Notes: generated by a model from the letters alone, not told the origin. 64,000 bases of DNA from Colimorpha_A sp900556615 (GCA_963598415.1 CAVBUH010000043.1:128711-192710), one strand, 5' to 3'. Shown: positions 31,963 through 40,779, counted from the first letter of the stretch. Numbers and translations: made by a program.

Positions 31963-34365
31963 ATGAAGTACGATTTTAAAGTGTCAGATAAAAAATGGCA
32001 GGACAAATGGGAACGGGAAGGGATTTTTAAGGCGTCGGAGGATCATACAAAACCCAAATTCTATGCCCTTGTGGAATTTCCTTATCCGAGCGGCGCAGGT
32101 ATGCACGTCGGACATATAAAGGCGTATTCCGGGCTTGAAGTTGTTTCCAGAAAGCGGCGTATGCAGGGCTATAACGTGCTTTTTCCGATCGGCTTTGACG
32201 CATATGGGCTTCCGACCGAGAACTATGCGATCAAGACAGGGATTCATCCGAGAAAAGTAACCGATATGAATATCGCAAGGTTTACTTCGCAGCTTAAAAG
32301 GGTGGGGTTTTCTTTCGATTGGTCGAGAGTGATCGATACAACAGAGGAAGGCTATTACAAATGGACGCAGTGGATATTCCGCAAGATGTTTGATGCGGGA
32401 CTTGTTTTCCGTGCGAAAACACTTGTCAATTACTGCCCGAGCTGCAAAGTCGTTCTTTCCAATGAGGATTCTCAGGGAGGGAAGTGCGATATCTGTCACA
32501 GCGATATTGTTCAGAAATCAAAGGATGTATGGTATCTCCGCATTACCGAATATGCCGATAAGCTTCTTGAAGGGCTTGACAAGGTGGATTATCTTCCAAA
32601 TATCAGACTCCAGCAGGAAAATTGGATCGGACGCTCGGAGGGAGCCTTTGTCAATTTCGTTATTGACGGTACTGACGATGCTCTCCGCATTTACACTACG
32701 CGCTGCGATACGATGTTCGGCGCTACCTTTATGGTAATTGCACCGGAGCATCCGATTATAGAGAAATACCGCGACAGAATTGTCAACATAGACGCGCTTG
32801 ACGCATATAAGACGGAATGCGCGAAAAAAACCGAGTTTGAACGCACTCAGCTTGTTAAGGACAAGACAGGTGTAAGAATTGAAGGACTTCAGGCGGTCAA
32901 CCCGGCAAACAGGAAAAAAATCCCGATATACATTTCGGATTATGTCATGATGGGATATGGCACAGGAGCGATCATGGCGGTACCTGCTCACGATGAAAGA
33001 GACTATGATTTCGCAAAGAAATTCGGTATTGATATCATCGAGGTGATAAAGGGAGGAGACATTTCAAAGGAAGCCTATACCGGAGACGGAGAAATGATCA
33101 ATTCTGGCTTCCTTGACGGTATTTCTACAAAAAAGGAAGCAATTGCAAAAATGCTTCAGTTTCTTAAAGAAAAGGGAATCGGTGAAAAGGGAATCCAATA
33201 CAAGATGAAGGATTGGGCGTTCAACCGCCAACGCTATTGGGGAGAGCCGATACCAATCGTCCATTGCCCGAAATGCGGGATGGTCGGAGTGCCTTATGAG
33301 GAGCTTCCTCTCAGGCTTCCTGACGTTGAGAACTTTGCTCCTGGAGAAGGGGGCGAAAGCCCGCTTGCCAAAATAGATTCCTTTGTCAACTGTACCTGTC
33401 CTCAATGCGGCGGCGCGGCTAAGAGGGAGACGGATACGATGCCTCAGTGGGCAGGCTCTTCATGGTATTTCCTCCGTTATACCGATCCGCATAACGATAA
33501 AGAATTTGCGTCGAAAGAGGCGCTCGATTACTGGCTTCCGGTTGATTGGTACAACGGCGGAATGGAGCACGTTACCCGCCACCTGATCTATTCCCGTTTC
33601 TGGCACCGTTTCCTTTATGATATCGGAGAGGTTCCGGTTGAGGAACCTTATGCAAAGCGTACCGCGCAGGGACTGATCCTCGGACCAGACGGAGAAAAAA
33701 TGTCCAAGTCAAAGGGAAATGTTGTAGATCCTAATGACGTAGTGGATGAGTTCGGAGCCGATGTCCTGAGAGTATATACGCTCTTTATGGGGGATTATGC
33801 CTCTGCGGCTCCGTGGAACGAGAGCAGTGTAAGAGGCTGCAAACGCTTTATCGACAGAACCGCATCTCTGACCGAGCTTGTGAAGGGAAGAGGAGTGACG
33901 CCGCAGCTTGAAACGATGTTCCATAAGACGGTAAAAAAGGTATCGCTTGATATTGAAGCGATGAAATTCAATACTGCAATTGCACAGCTTATGACGCTTA
34001 TTAACGAAATTTATGACTGCGGAAGCCTTACCAGAGACGAACTTGAAATTTTTATAAAGCTGCTTTCTCCCTTCGCTCCGCACATCTGTGAGGAGATTTG
34101 GGAAACTCTCGGAAATTTAGGTTTTGTATCGGTTGCCGCATGGCCTGAATGGGACGAAAGCAAGACCGTCGATGCTATGGTTGAATATGCCGTCCAGATT
34201 CTCGGTAAGCTCCGCGGAACAGTTACGGTTCCCGCCGACGCAGACCGTGTCTTAGTTCTCGAAACGGCTAAAAAATCAGAAAGGATCGCTCCGCTGCTTC
34301 AAGGAAAGCAGATTGTCAAAGAGATTTTTGTGCCGGGCAAGCTTGTCAACCTTGTGGTGAGATGA
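31963..34365 (+). CDS. leuS: Leucyl-tRNA synthetase
   Basis: An 800-residue class I aminoacyl-tRNA synthetase. The HIGH motif is HVGH (residues 48-51) in PYPSGAGMHVGHIKAYSG, and the KMSKS motif is GEKMSKSKGNVVDP. The zinc-binding cysteines (NYCPSCKVVLSNED, CDICH), the CP1 editing domain (TTRCDTMFGATFMVIAPEHP, GTGAIMAVPAHDERD) and the anticodon-binding and C-terminal domains are complete. GGACGAA upstream is a modest ribosome-binding site. No T-box leader is seen. Confidence 0.97.
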   Translation: MKYDFKVSDKKWQDKWEREGIFKASEDHTKPKFYALVEFPYPSGAGMHVGHIKAYSGLEVVSRKRRMQGYNVLFPIGFDAYGLPTENYAIKTGIHPRKVTDMNIARFTSQLKRVGFSFDWSRVIDTTEEGYYKWTQWIFRKMFDAGLVFRAKTLVNYCPSCKVVLSNEDSQGGKCDICHSDIVQKSKDVWYLRITEYADKLLEGLDKVDYLPNIRLQQENWIGRSEGAFVNFVIDGTDDALRIYTTRCDTMFGATFMVIAPEHPIIEKYRDRIVNIDALDAYKTECAKKTEFERTQLVKDKTGVRIEGLQAVNPANRKKIPIYISDYVMMGYGTGAIMAVPAHDERDYDFAKKFGIDIIEVIKGGDISKEAYTGDGEMINSGFLDGISTKKEAIAKMLQFLKEKGIGEKGIQYKMKDWAFNRQRYWGEPIPIVHCPKCGMVGVPYEELPLRLPDVENFAPGEGGESPLAKIDSFVNCTCPQCGGAAKRETDTMPQWAGSSWYFLRYTDPHNDKEFASKEALDYWLPVDWYNGGMEHVTRHLIYSRFWHRFLYDIGEVPVEEPYAKRTAQGLILGPDGEKMSKSKGNVVDPNDVVDEFGADVLRVYTLFMGDYASAAPWNESSVRGCKRFIDRTASLTELVKGRGVTPQLETMFHKTVKKVSLDIEAMKFNTAIAQLMTLINEIYDCGSLTRDELEIFIKLLSPFAPHICEEIWETLGNLGFVSVAAWPEWDESKTVDAMVEYAVQILGKLRGTVTVPADADRVLVLETAKKSERIAPLLQGKQIVKEIFVPGKLVNLVVR

Positions 34366-34510
34366 GAATTTGTCTGACAATTTATAGGTGTGCAGAAAGG
34401 CTCCTTGTATTCCGAATGTCCGGAGCATTGTACAGAAATCAGAATGCTTCCGAAAAAAACGCGGATTCATACGGTTCGGATAAGTTTTTGCGAATAAAAT
34501 AAAATTTATC

Positions 34511-34539
34511 TTGACATATTTGTTATAAAGTTGTATAAT
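34511..34539 (+). promoter_or_regulatory. Promoter of rpsU
   Basis: TTGACA at 34511-34516 and TATAAT at 34534-34539 with a 17-nt spacer; a perfect consensus match, about 57 bases before the rpsU start. Confidence 0.9.
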
Positions 34540-34595
34540 AGAAAAAGGAATTTGAAAAAATTCTCTTTGCTTACAGTGCGAAGGGAGGGAAAAAT

Positions 34596-34772
34596 ATGGC
34601 AGAAGTAAGAGTAAAAGAAAATGAGTCTCTCGACAGCGCTCTCCGCAGATTCAAGAGACAGTGCGCAAGATCCGGTGTTCTGGCTGAACTTCGCAAAAGA
34701 GAATGCTATGAAAAGCCCAGTGTAAAGCGCAAGAAAAAGTCCGAGGCGGCAAGAAAACGCAAGTATAAGTAA
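34596..34772 (+). CDS. rpsU: 30S ribosomal protein S21
   Basis: A 58-residue basic protein, MAEVRVKENESLDSALRRFK at the start and KKKSEAARKRKYK at the end, which is full length for Firmicutes S21. It is needed for 30S function near the anti-Shine-Dalgarno region of 16S rRNA. AAGGGAGGG lies about eight bases upstream. It is a single-gene unit with its own consensus promoter and a strong terminator. Confidence 0.96.
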   Translation: MAEVRVKENESLDSALRRFKRQCARSGVLAELRKRECYEKPSVKRKKKSEAARKRKYK

Positions 34773-34787
34773 TTTTCAAAATAACTG

Positions 34788-34828
34788 CGCCCGATGAAAC
34801 TATGGTTTCATCGGGCGTTGTTTTTTTT
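34788..34828 (+). terminator. Terminator of rpsU
   Basis: CGCCCGATGAAAC / GTTTCATCGGGCG form a 13-bp perfect stem with a TATG loop, followed by TTGTTTTTTTT. It may also serve the converging DUF1287 gene. Confidence 0.93.
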
Positions 34829-34908
34829 GTTTGTTTTACCGATGTCTGCTTTTTCTGTTCTTTCGCGGGATATGTTGGGCGGCGCCCACTCTTACGGCAT
34901 ATTCCGGT

Positions 34909-35619
34909 TCAGTCGCTCCATGCGATAAGAATATCCGTATCAATTTGGGAGGAGTCGAATCGGAAATGCGCGGTAGGCTTTGCACGTCTGAACAGATCCT
35001 CCTCTCGGATCGGCTGACCTCCGTTGTGTATGATATAGGTTTGTCCTTTGAAGTTTCTTATGTCAGATACGATACCGATGTGTTGTCCGTTGCCGAAAAA
35101 TACGATATCTCCGGGTTGCCATTCATCAATGTCATTGATATCGGTGGTAAGTTCTACTGCATATTCGCTGAAAAAATCATATAGATTTCCTACACGTCTA
35201 AAATCGATATTTTTATCCCGTGAAGACACATGAGTATAAGCATCGGGACGGTTACGGATATCCTGATCTACCATATCGCGCAGGGAATATCCGGCGGTTT
35301 TAAAGGCGCGCCATACTACATCGGTGCAAACGCCTATGTGGTCGGGCGGATATCCTCCCGCGTAATAGCTTCCGTCGTAGGTCGGGTGATTTTCCGCGTC
35401 CTTTTTTGCTCCGAGAAGAAAATCTTTATAATCGTCATTTCCATTTCCGTTGAAATCAACGGAAGAGATCGCTGTTTCTATTCCGAAATGCTCGGCATTA
35501 AAGGTTATCGACGGAATGATGCCGAAAAGATACAGTACGGCAAGTATTGCGGCAAGCAAAATCAAGCCAAGCACTGTAAGGAACAGTTTATTTCTTCTTT
35601 TCCTGCATTTATGTCTCAT
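34909..35619 (-). CDS. DUF1287 family exported protein (NlpC/P60-like)
   Basis: A 236-residue protein with a basic start, one N-terminal membrane segment (about residues 12-33) and an extracytoplasmic DUF1287 domain. The likely catalytic set is visible: Cys in GVCTDVVWRAFKTAGY, His in GQHIGIVSDIRN and His/Asn in YIIHNGGQP, with WQPGDIVFFG between. DUF1287 belongs to the papain-like/NlpC superfamily, so a role in cell-wall or amide hydrolysis is likely but unproven. It converges on rpsU, sharing its terminator region. Confidence 0.85.
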   Translation of the reverse strand: MRHKCRKRRNKLFLTVLGLILLAAILAVLYLFGIIPSITFNAEHFGIETAISSVDFNGNGNDDYKDFLLGAKKDAENHPTYDGSYYAGGYPPDHIGVCTDVVWRAFKTAGYSLRDMVDQDIRNRPDAYTHVSSRDKNIDFRRVGNLYDFFSEYAVELTTDINDIDEWQPGDIVFFGNGQHIGIVSDIRNFKGQTYIIHNGGQPIREEDLFRRAKPTAHFRFDSSQIDTDILIAWSD

Positions 35620-35664
35620 ATAAAACCTCTCTTCGGATCGATTTTAAAAGCAGATAAAATTATT

Positions 35665-35819
35665 TTAAGGCAATACCGTAGGTTATGATGGTGCAGATGC
35701 AGTCCTATTTTTCGTCAGACGATACCAATTGAGGAGGAAAGGAGTGACTCCTCTGTCGGCAAAATTGTCCCGCAGATCATCATCAAGTCGCAAGCCGTGA
35801 TCCCGGCGGTATTGCCTAA
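35665..35819 (+). repeat. Element A copy 8, internally deleted
   Basis: Ends TTAAGGCAATACCGT and GCGGTATTGCCTAA, with the core CAATTGAGGAGGAAAGGAG. It is about 25 bp shorter than full length because the segment after the AAATT stem is missing. It is followed without gap by element D. Confidence 0.88.
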
Positions 35820-35985
35820 AAAACCTTGCACGTAGGTGTTGCGTTTTCATGAAACGCAACACTCAGCAGTTCATCAAGGAATATCTGCCCCATAAAAAAC
35901 AGCAGTATATTGATGTTTTTATATGGGGGGCTTTGCCGCACCAATAATTCGCCATGCGAATTAACCAGCAGACATTAATTATACC
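35820..35985 (+). repeat. Element D copy 1
   Basis: Structured sequence matching 37844-38003. It has the palindrome TGTTGCGTTT-TCATG-AAACGCAACA, then GTTCATCAAGGAATATCTGCCCCAT split over a stem with ATATGGGG, a third stem ATTCGCCATGCGAATT and the end CAGACATT. Confidence 0.75.
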
Positions 35986-36086
35986 TTTTGTAAAAAACTT
36001 TGTCAAGCATTAAGGTAAGTAAGTTGGTGTGAGTATTTTATTTCTGTGAGAGAAGAAGAAAATTTCAGCAGAGGTATTTTACTTTA

Positions 36087-36250
36087 TTAGGGAATCACTG
36101 TATAAACCGTCAACGGATCTCTCCGGTTGATTCTTTGTCCGGCATCATTAAAAAAACTTGAAATTTTAATCATATTCCTGCATTTTTTGCCTTGCTGTTC
36201 AAAAAATCATCTTGGAAATCTGCATAGCCGATTTAATCAGCTATTCCTTA
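36087..36250 (-). repeat. Element B copy, complete
   Basis: 164 bp from TTAGGGAATCACTGTATAAA to AATCAGCTATTCCTTA, with CATATTCCTGCATTTTTTGCC inside split by the usual TTGCTGTTCAAAAAATCAT. It reads continuously through the site where element A is inserted at 10844. Confidence 0.85.
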
Positions 36251-36490
36251 GTTTCGAAAGAAGGTTAGCTTCTGACGGTAAAAATGTGGGACGGACGCGT
36301 CAGAATTAAAATTGAAAAAATATCCAGAGCTTTTTATTCTGATACGGTAGAAATATTGCAAAAGCTGTTGCTTCCCATAAAAGGCAATTTGTGAAGTTGT
36401 TTCAAAGTATAACGGCAAACAGTTTAAAGGAATCTATCACTGACGGCTTCTGTCGAACGGGAGCCATTTACAATAGATTTCAGAAAAAAA
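36251..36490. other. Intergenic stretch without a recognisable gene
   Basis: Between element B and the element A remnant. No frame with a credible start or recognisable protein is present; I see nothing else in it. Confidence 0.5.
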
Positions 36491-36566
36491 TGTCAATACC
36501 GCACAATTTGCAGATGACGTTTTGGTGTCGCATCTGCCCTGCCGGAGCCGGGCTGTATTGCCTTAG
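36491..36566 (+). repeat. Element A remnant (both ends, most of the interior lost)
   Basis: TGTCAATACCGCACAA at the left and GGGCTGTATTGCCTTAG at the right, with about 45 bp between. The ends match element A, but the core is gone, as after internal deletion. Confidence 0.5.
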
Positions 36567-36791
36567 TACCCAATTATTAGATATTATTTCCGTATGCAGA
36601 TGTCAAAATGGTCATAATATGCATGTTTTCCACAAATTTGAGATTGATTTTTGTGTATAATGATGATATACTGTATATGTCAACGGATCAGCGAAGAGAT
36701 ATTTCAAACAATAGCTATGACGTTCACGCTGATACCGAGATTCATTATTAAAGAAAGGAAGCCTTTGCAGCGCAAAGGCGCGGAAACTCAC

Positions 36792-37400
36792 ATGAAAAAG
36801 ATGTTTGTAATGATTTTTGCTTGCTTGCTGATAGCAGGAAGTCTGTTTACAGGTGTATCTGCCGCCGGAACGACCTATACGGTTGTCAAGGGCGATTCAC
36901 TTTGGAAAATTGCCGTAAAATATCAGATTGGCGTAAGTGAAATTATCGAGGCAAATCCTCAGTTTGAAAATCCGAATTTAATTTATCCGGGACAGCTTGT
37001 ACATATTCCTGAGCTTGACACGTCCGTTTTGTCATATGAGCAGCAGGTTGTAGACCTTGTTAATGAAATTCGTCGCCAAAACGGTTTAAACGAACTTACT
37101 TTGAATTGGGAGCTGAGCAGGGTTGCCCGATACAAATCGCAGGATATGTGCGACAACAAGTACTTTTCTCATACCAGTCCAACTTACGGTTCTCCCTTTA
37201 CTATGATAAAGAATTTCGGACTGACTTACAGGACTGCCGGCGAAAATATTGCCATGGGATATAAAACGCCTCAAGCGGTAGTCGATGGCTGGATGAATTC
37301 AAGCGGGCACCGAGCAAACATTCTGAATTCTTCTTTTACGCAAATAGGTGTGGGATATGTAGCAAACGGTAACTATTGGACACAAATGTTTATCGGTTAA
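36792..37400 (+). CDS. Secreted LysM-CAP domain protein (YkwD/SafA-like)
   Basis: A 202-residue exported protein. Residues 1-25 are a signal peptide (MKKMFVMIFACLLIAG, cleavage near VSAAG). Residues 28-73 are a LysM domain (YTVVKGDSLWKIAVKYQIGV, then NLIYPGQLVHIP) that binds peptidoglycan. Residues 85-202 are a CAP/SCP domain with HTSPTYGSPFTM, AGENIAMGY and GWMNSSGHRANILNS. Such proteins occur on vegetative walls and in spore coats. The ATG at 36792 directly precedes the signal peptide; the frame is open further upstream but that part is not protein-like. It is a lone gene in a repeat-rich region. Confidence 0.9.
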   Translation: MKKMFVMIFACLLIAGSLFTGVSAAGTTYTVVKGDSLWKIAVKYQIGVSEIIEANPQFENPNLIYPGQLVHIPELDTSVLSYEQQVVDLVNEIRRQNGLNELTLNWELSRVARYKSQDMCDNKYFSHTSPTYGSPFTMIKNFGLTYRTAGENIAMGYKTPQAVVDGWMNSSGHRANILNSSFTQIGVGYVANGNYWTQMFIG

Positions 37401-37483
37401 ATTTATATAATGTCTACTGAACAAGTCATAAAAGCAGCCACCATGCGGTATTCTGAGCATTTTTGACTTGTCTGAGTGCAAAG

Positions 37484-37641
37484 AAAATCACTGAATAAAC
37501 CGTCAACGGATTTTTCCGGCTGATTGATTGCCCGGAATCGTTAAAAAATCTTGAAATATGAACCATATTCCTGCGTTTTTTGCCTTGTCGTTCATAAAAT
37601 CATCTCGGAAATCTGCATAGCCGATTTATTCAGTGATTCCC
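37484..37641 (-). repeat. Element B copy
   Basis: A complete 158-bp copy: AATCACTGAATAAACCG at the left, GATTTATTCAGTGATTCC at the right. It contains GGCTGATTGATTGCCCGG, the uninterrupted form of the site occupied by element A at 10844. Confidence 0.87.
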
Positions 37642-37662
37642 AAGGTTTTTAAGTTAATTTAC

Positions 37663-37843
37663 TTAAGGCAATATCACACTGGGTTCACGGCTATCACCTT
37701 TGTTTCGTATATGCTTGCCTCTATTCCGTCATACTTCACCAATTTTGTCGGCTGAGGAGTTCTCTTGCCTCCTCAATTGGTATTGTCTGGCGAAAAATCC
37801 GGCGGCGCATCTGTACAGCAATCATTGTGTGGTATTGTCTTAA
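37663..37843 (-). repeat. Element A copy 10
   Basis: 181 bp from TTAAGGCAATATCAC to GTGGTATTGTCTTAA in reverse orientation, with the core CTCTTGCCTCCTCAATTGG. It joins element D at the same base as copy 8, but in opposite orientation. Confidence 0.93.
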
Positions 37844-38003
37844 AAACCTTGCGCTTGGGTGTTGCGTTTTAATGCAACGCAACATTCAGTAGTTCATCAA
37901 GGAATGTCTGCCCCATATAATAACATCAATATACTGTTGTTTTTATATGGGGTGTGGCTTTGTCGCACCAATCATTCGCCAAGCGAATGATTCAGTAGAC
38001 ATT
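37844..38003 (+). repeat. Element D copy 2
   Basis: Matches 35820-35985. Stems are GTTGCGTT..AACGCAAC (with TAATGC between), CCCCATATAA / TTTATATGGGG and ATTCGCC-AA-GCGAAT, ending TTCAGTAGACATT. It has no coding frame. Confidence 0.75.
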
Positions 38004-38046
38004 ATTTATAATCCACAGTTTGTCGCGGTAAGCAAATGGTGATGTA

Positions 38047-38100
38047 AAGAAAAGGCATCCGATCATGAGCATAAAATGCTTTTGATTGATGCCTTTTCTT
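38047..38100. terminator. Bidirectional terminator-like hairpin
   Basis: AAGAAAAGGCATC / GATGCCTTTTCTT form a 13-bp perfect stem with an inner AGCAT / ATGCT helix. It lies beyond element A copy 11 from the DUF2130 gene, so that element may have inserted between the gene and its terminator. Confidence 0.6.
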
Positions 38101-38131
38101 GTTTAAGAGCAGTCGTTATATCTCGCTGTAT

Positions 38132-38310
38132 TTAAGGAAACACCGCACAATGTATAGCTAACGCCTTTGTTGCGCATTTGCTTGCCTCTATTCCGTCATA
38201 CATCAGAAATTTCGTCGGCAGAGGAGTCACTCTTGCCTCCTCAATTGGTATTGTCTGACGAAAAATCCGGCGGCGCTACTGCAAACAAGCATTGTGCGGT
38301 ATTGCCTTAA
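38132..38310 (-). repeat. Element A copy 11
   Basis: 179 bp, TTAAGGAAACACCGC to GCGGTATTGCCTTAA, with the core CTCTTGCCTCCTCAATTGG. It ends 27 bases from the DUF2130 stop codon. Confidence 0.93.
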
Positions 38311-38337
38311 AATGCAAAAAGAGAATTCACACTGGGG

Positions 38338-39612
38338 CTATGCTTTCTTGCCGTCTATTTCTGCAAACTTTGCCGCCATTGTCGGATTACCTTTTGTTAA
38401 TTTTTTAATTGTTAGATCTTCAGCCTTATTATTTGCCAATCTCAGATTATTTTCAGAGGAAAGTAAGGCTTCCTTTGTTTTTTGAAGATGATCAATTGTT
38501 TTATCAATTTCATCAATCGCTTTCTGGAATTTTTCACTGGCTAATCTAAAATTTTTAGAAAACTTATCCTTGAAGTCATTTATATCCTCTTCAAAATGGG
38601 TAATATCAATATTTTGATTGCGAACCAATTCAAGCTCATGCTTATATTGCAAAGAATTCAATGCGGCATTTCGCAAGACGGTAATGATAGGGATAAAGAA
38701 CTGAGGTCTTACAACATACATTTTAGGATACTTATAAGAAACATCCACAATTCCTGAATTGTAATACTCATTATTCGCTTCGAGCATGGTAACCAAAACT
38801 GCATACTCACAGTTTTTCTCTTTTCTATCTTTATCTAACTCTTTGAAAAAATCTTCATTTTTATGCTTTGTTGCGGTCGTATCCATTTCATTCTTCATTT
38901 CAAACATAATCGAAATGAATTCTATGCCGTCATCGGATTCTCTGTAAATGAAATCGCCTTTGCTGCCTGTCTTGATATCATTATCTTTTTCAAAGTAGGC
39001 ATCCCGAAACGCTGTTGCTCTTAACTTGTTAAATTCGGTTTCACAATACTGTTCCAAACTTTCGCCTATCATCTTGGTGGACTGTCGAACCTTGAAATCT
39101 TTATAATATGCAATTTCATCATCTCGGCGTTTCATTTCCTCAGTGTGTTTTTCGCAAAGTGACTTTTCTTTCAATTCCCATTCGTTGTTCTTAAGTTTGA
39201 TTTGATTTTTAAGCTCGAGGATAGTTGTTTCTTTTTGCTGCACCGCATTTTTAACCGCCAAATCCGTACTTGTTTTATTCAGTTCAAGTTCGCCTTTCAG
39301 TTTAGAAATCTCTAATTCCTTTTCTGCTAATTGTTTATCTTTTGCAGATGCGATTTTGTCAATTTCTAATTGAGCTTCTGCTTTTGCCATTGTAAGCGTT
39401 GCCCGCAATTCAGATATTTCTTTGTCCTTTTGGGACTCCATCTCCGTTACTGCGATTTTAACTGCTGAATCTTTTTCAGCTTGATACACGCTTTGCCGAT
39501 CTGATATTTCTTTTTCAAACTCTTTGTCTCGAACCTGCTTAACAATAGCTGCATAACCGGATTCATCAACCAGAAACACTTCTCCGCATTTCGGGCATTT
39601 TATTTCCTGCAT
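38338..39612 (-). CDS. DUF2130 family protein (predicted PD-(D/E)XK nuclease fold)
   Basis: A 424-residue cytoplasmic protein. It opens with a zinc-finger-like CPKCGEVF motif (residues 5-12), followed by a long charged coiled coil (about residues 25-185). The conserved DUF2130 domain contains GESLEQYCETEFNKLR, GSKGDFIYRESDD, ISIMFEMKNEMDTT, DFFKELDKDRKEKNCEYAVLVTM (split here) and MYVVRPQFFIPII. The D...ExK pattern (GDF, then FEMKN) fits the restriction-endonuclease-like core predicted for this family. Base composition looks more AT-rich than the housekeeping genes, and it is flanked by element A copies on both sides, so lateral acquisition is likely. A defence or DNA-processing role is conjecture. 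Confidence 0.85.
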   Translation of the reverse strand: MQEIKCPKCGEVFLVDESGYAAIVKQVRDKEFEKEISDRQSVYQAEKDSAVKIAVTEMESQKDKEISELRATLTMAKAEAQLEIDKIASAKDKQLAEKELEISKLKGELELNKTSTDLAVKNAVQQKETTILELKNQIKLKNNEWELKEKSLCEKHTEEMKRRDDEIAYYKDFKVRQSTKMIGESLEQYCETEFNKLRATAFRDAYFEKDNDIKTGSKGDFIYRESDDGIEFISIMFEMKNEMDTTATKHKNEDFFKELDKDRKEKNCEYAVLVTMLEANNEYYNSGIVDVSYKYPKMYVVRPQFFIPIITVLRNAALNSLQYKHELELVRNQNIDITHFEEDINDFKDKFSKNFRLASEKFQKAIDEIDKTIDHLQKTKEALLSSENNLRLANNKAEDLTIKKLTKGNPTMAAKFAEIDGKKA

Positions 39613-39645
39613 GAGCGATTACCTCCCTGTTGACTAAGTTTTTAT

Positions 39646-39816
39646 TTAATGCAATACTGCACATTGATTGCTGCACCGCCGGATTTTTCGTCAGACGATA
39701 CCAATTGAGGAGACAAGAGTGGCCCCTCTGTCTATGAAATTGTGAAGTATGACAGAATAGATGCAAGCATATGCGCAGCAAAGGCATTAGCCGTGCACCC
39801 GGTAGTGTTGCCTTAA
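39646..39816 (+). repeat. Element A copy 12
   Basis: 171 bp, TTTAATGCAATACTGC to GTAGTGTTGCCTTAA, with the core CAATTGAGGAGACAAGAG. It starts 34 bases upstream of the DUF2130 start and abuts a half element B at 39817, like copy 2 but in opposite orientation. Confidence 0.88.
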
Positions 39817-39894
39817 CCATATTTCGGCGTTTTTTGTTTTGCCGTTCAAAAAATCATCTTGGAAAGCTACATAGCCGATTTATTCAGCGATTCC
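39817..39894 (-). repeat. Element B, half copy
   Basis: CCATATTTCGGCGTTTTTTG through TTGCCGTTCAAAAAATCAT to GATTTATTCAGCGATTCC. It is the same half, with the same left boundary, as at 4979-5061. Confidence 0.8.
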
Positions 39895-40010
39895 GTTTGT
39901 AACAACGATAATTTGTCTTTTTTTCTGCGACATATAAATGGAATTAATTCATCAAAATCGGTCAATCGATATGGAACATTTGCTTTCTGCTGTATCGATT
40001 AAAAGCTTTA

Positions 40011-40170
40011 GGATATCTCTATAAATTCAATGTTCATAGACGGCAAAGAGATTTTTCGTCAGTTAAAACAAAAATTTCGCAGATAGCGTATCCGTCTGTC
40101 AAGGATTTTTGTGACGAATGACGGAAAACAACTCGCTCAGGTTTTGGGTAGTGATTTTTTAGAGGTGCCC
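40011..40170 (-). repeat. Element C copy 2
   Basis: 160 bp, GGATATCTCTATAAATTCA to TGATTTTTTAGAGGTGCCC, reverse orientation relative to copy 1. The ends are clear imperfect inverted repeats (CTCTA.AAATTCA type). It lies just downstream of the HD-domain gene. Confidence 0.85.
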
Positions 40171-40227
40171 TTTAGCGATCCGGAAGCTTTTTATCCGAAA
40201 CTTACATTTATGTTGCCGTATTCCCTA

Positions 40228-40779
40228 TTAGTCCGCATTTTCACTTGCGCGCATAGCAAGAATCGTTTTTTCAAACAGCTTATCAAGCTCCCATCCGAGA
40301 AGCTCGGCTCCCCTGCGGATTACTTCTCTTGAACAACCGGCAGCAAATTTTTTATCCTTGAATTTCTTTTTCAGTGAGGAGATTTCAAGATCGGAAACAC
40401 TTTTTGAGGGGCGCATAATCGCCGCTGCACCGATAAGACCGGTCAGCTCATCGGTTGCAAACAATACTTTTTCCATTATATGTTCTGGCTTGATGTTAAC
40501 ACATATGCCGTATCCATGGCTTGCAACAGCATGAATCAGTTTCTCGTCGATGCCGCGCTCACGCATAATCTCCTGACATTTTACGCAGTGTTGATCCGGA
40601 AATTTTTCAAAATCAAGATCGTGCAAAAGTCCGGCGGCTTCCCAAAATTCCGCTTCCTCGCCGTATCCGAGTTCTATGGCAAACCACCTCATCACATCTC
40701 CCATAATGCGGGCATGCTTAAGATGGAATTCTCCCTGATTGTACTCCTCCAGCAGTTTTACAGCTTCATTCTTTGTCAT
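40228..40779 (-). CDS. HD-domain hydrolase
   Basis: A 183-residue HD-domain protein. Metal ligands are visible: HLKHARIMGDVMRWFA (first His), AGLLHDLDFEKFP (HD), IHAVASHGYG and LFATDELTGLIGAAAIMRP (last Asp). It resembles a family of small HD hydrolases common in Clostridia, often annotated simply as HD-domain protein; a nucleotide or phosphate-ester substrate is likely but unknown. I start at 40779, where GAGGTAATA lies upstream; the upstream frame runs into element C. It is bracketed by two inverted element C copies. Confidence 0.82.
   Translation of the reverse strand: MTKNEAVKLLEEYNQGEFHLKHARIMGDVMRWFAIELGYGEEAEFWEAAGLLHDLDFEKFPDQHCVKCQEIMRERGIDEKLIHAVASHGYGICVNIKPEHIMEKVLFATDELTGLIGAAAIMRPSKSVSDLEISSLKKKFKDKKFAAGCSREVIRRGAELLGWELDKLFEKTILAMRASENAD

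Larger units (their letters stand above)
37409..38003. repeat. 595-bp nested repeat block with 13-bp inverted ends
   Basis: AATGTCTACTGAA at 37409-37421 is the exact inverse of TTCAGTAGACATT at 37991-38003. Between them lie an 8-bp stem (ACAAGTCA 37421-37428 / TGACTTGT 37464-37471), a complete element B, a complete element A and element D. It may be one older element carrying later insertions. Confidence 0.55.

Noticed and set aside
36633..36661. TATAAT upstream of the LysM-CAP gene as a promoter
   Set aside because: A good -10 is present at 36656-36661, but no acceptable -35 is at the right distance, so I leave it unlisted.
35820..38003. Element D as a riboswitch or small RNA gene
   Set aside because: It is strongly folded but occurs next to other repeats, not upstream of a consistent gene, and has no clear promoter; a repeat is the simpler reading.
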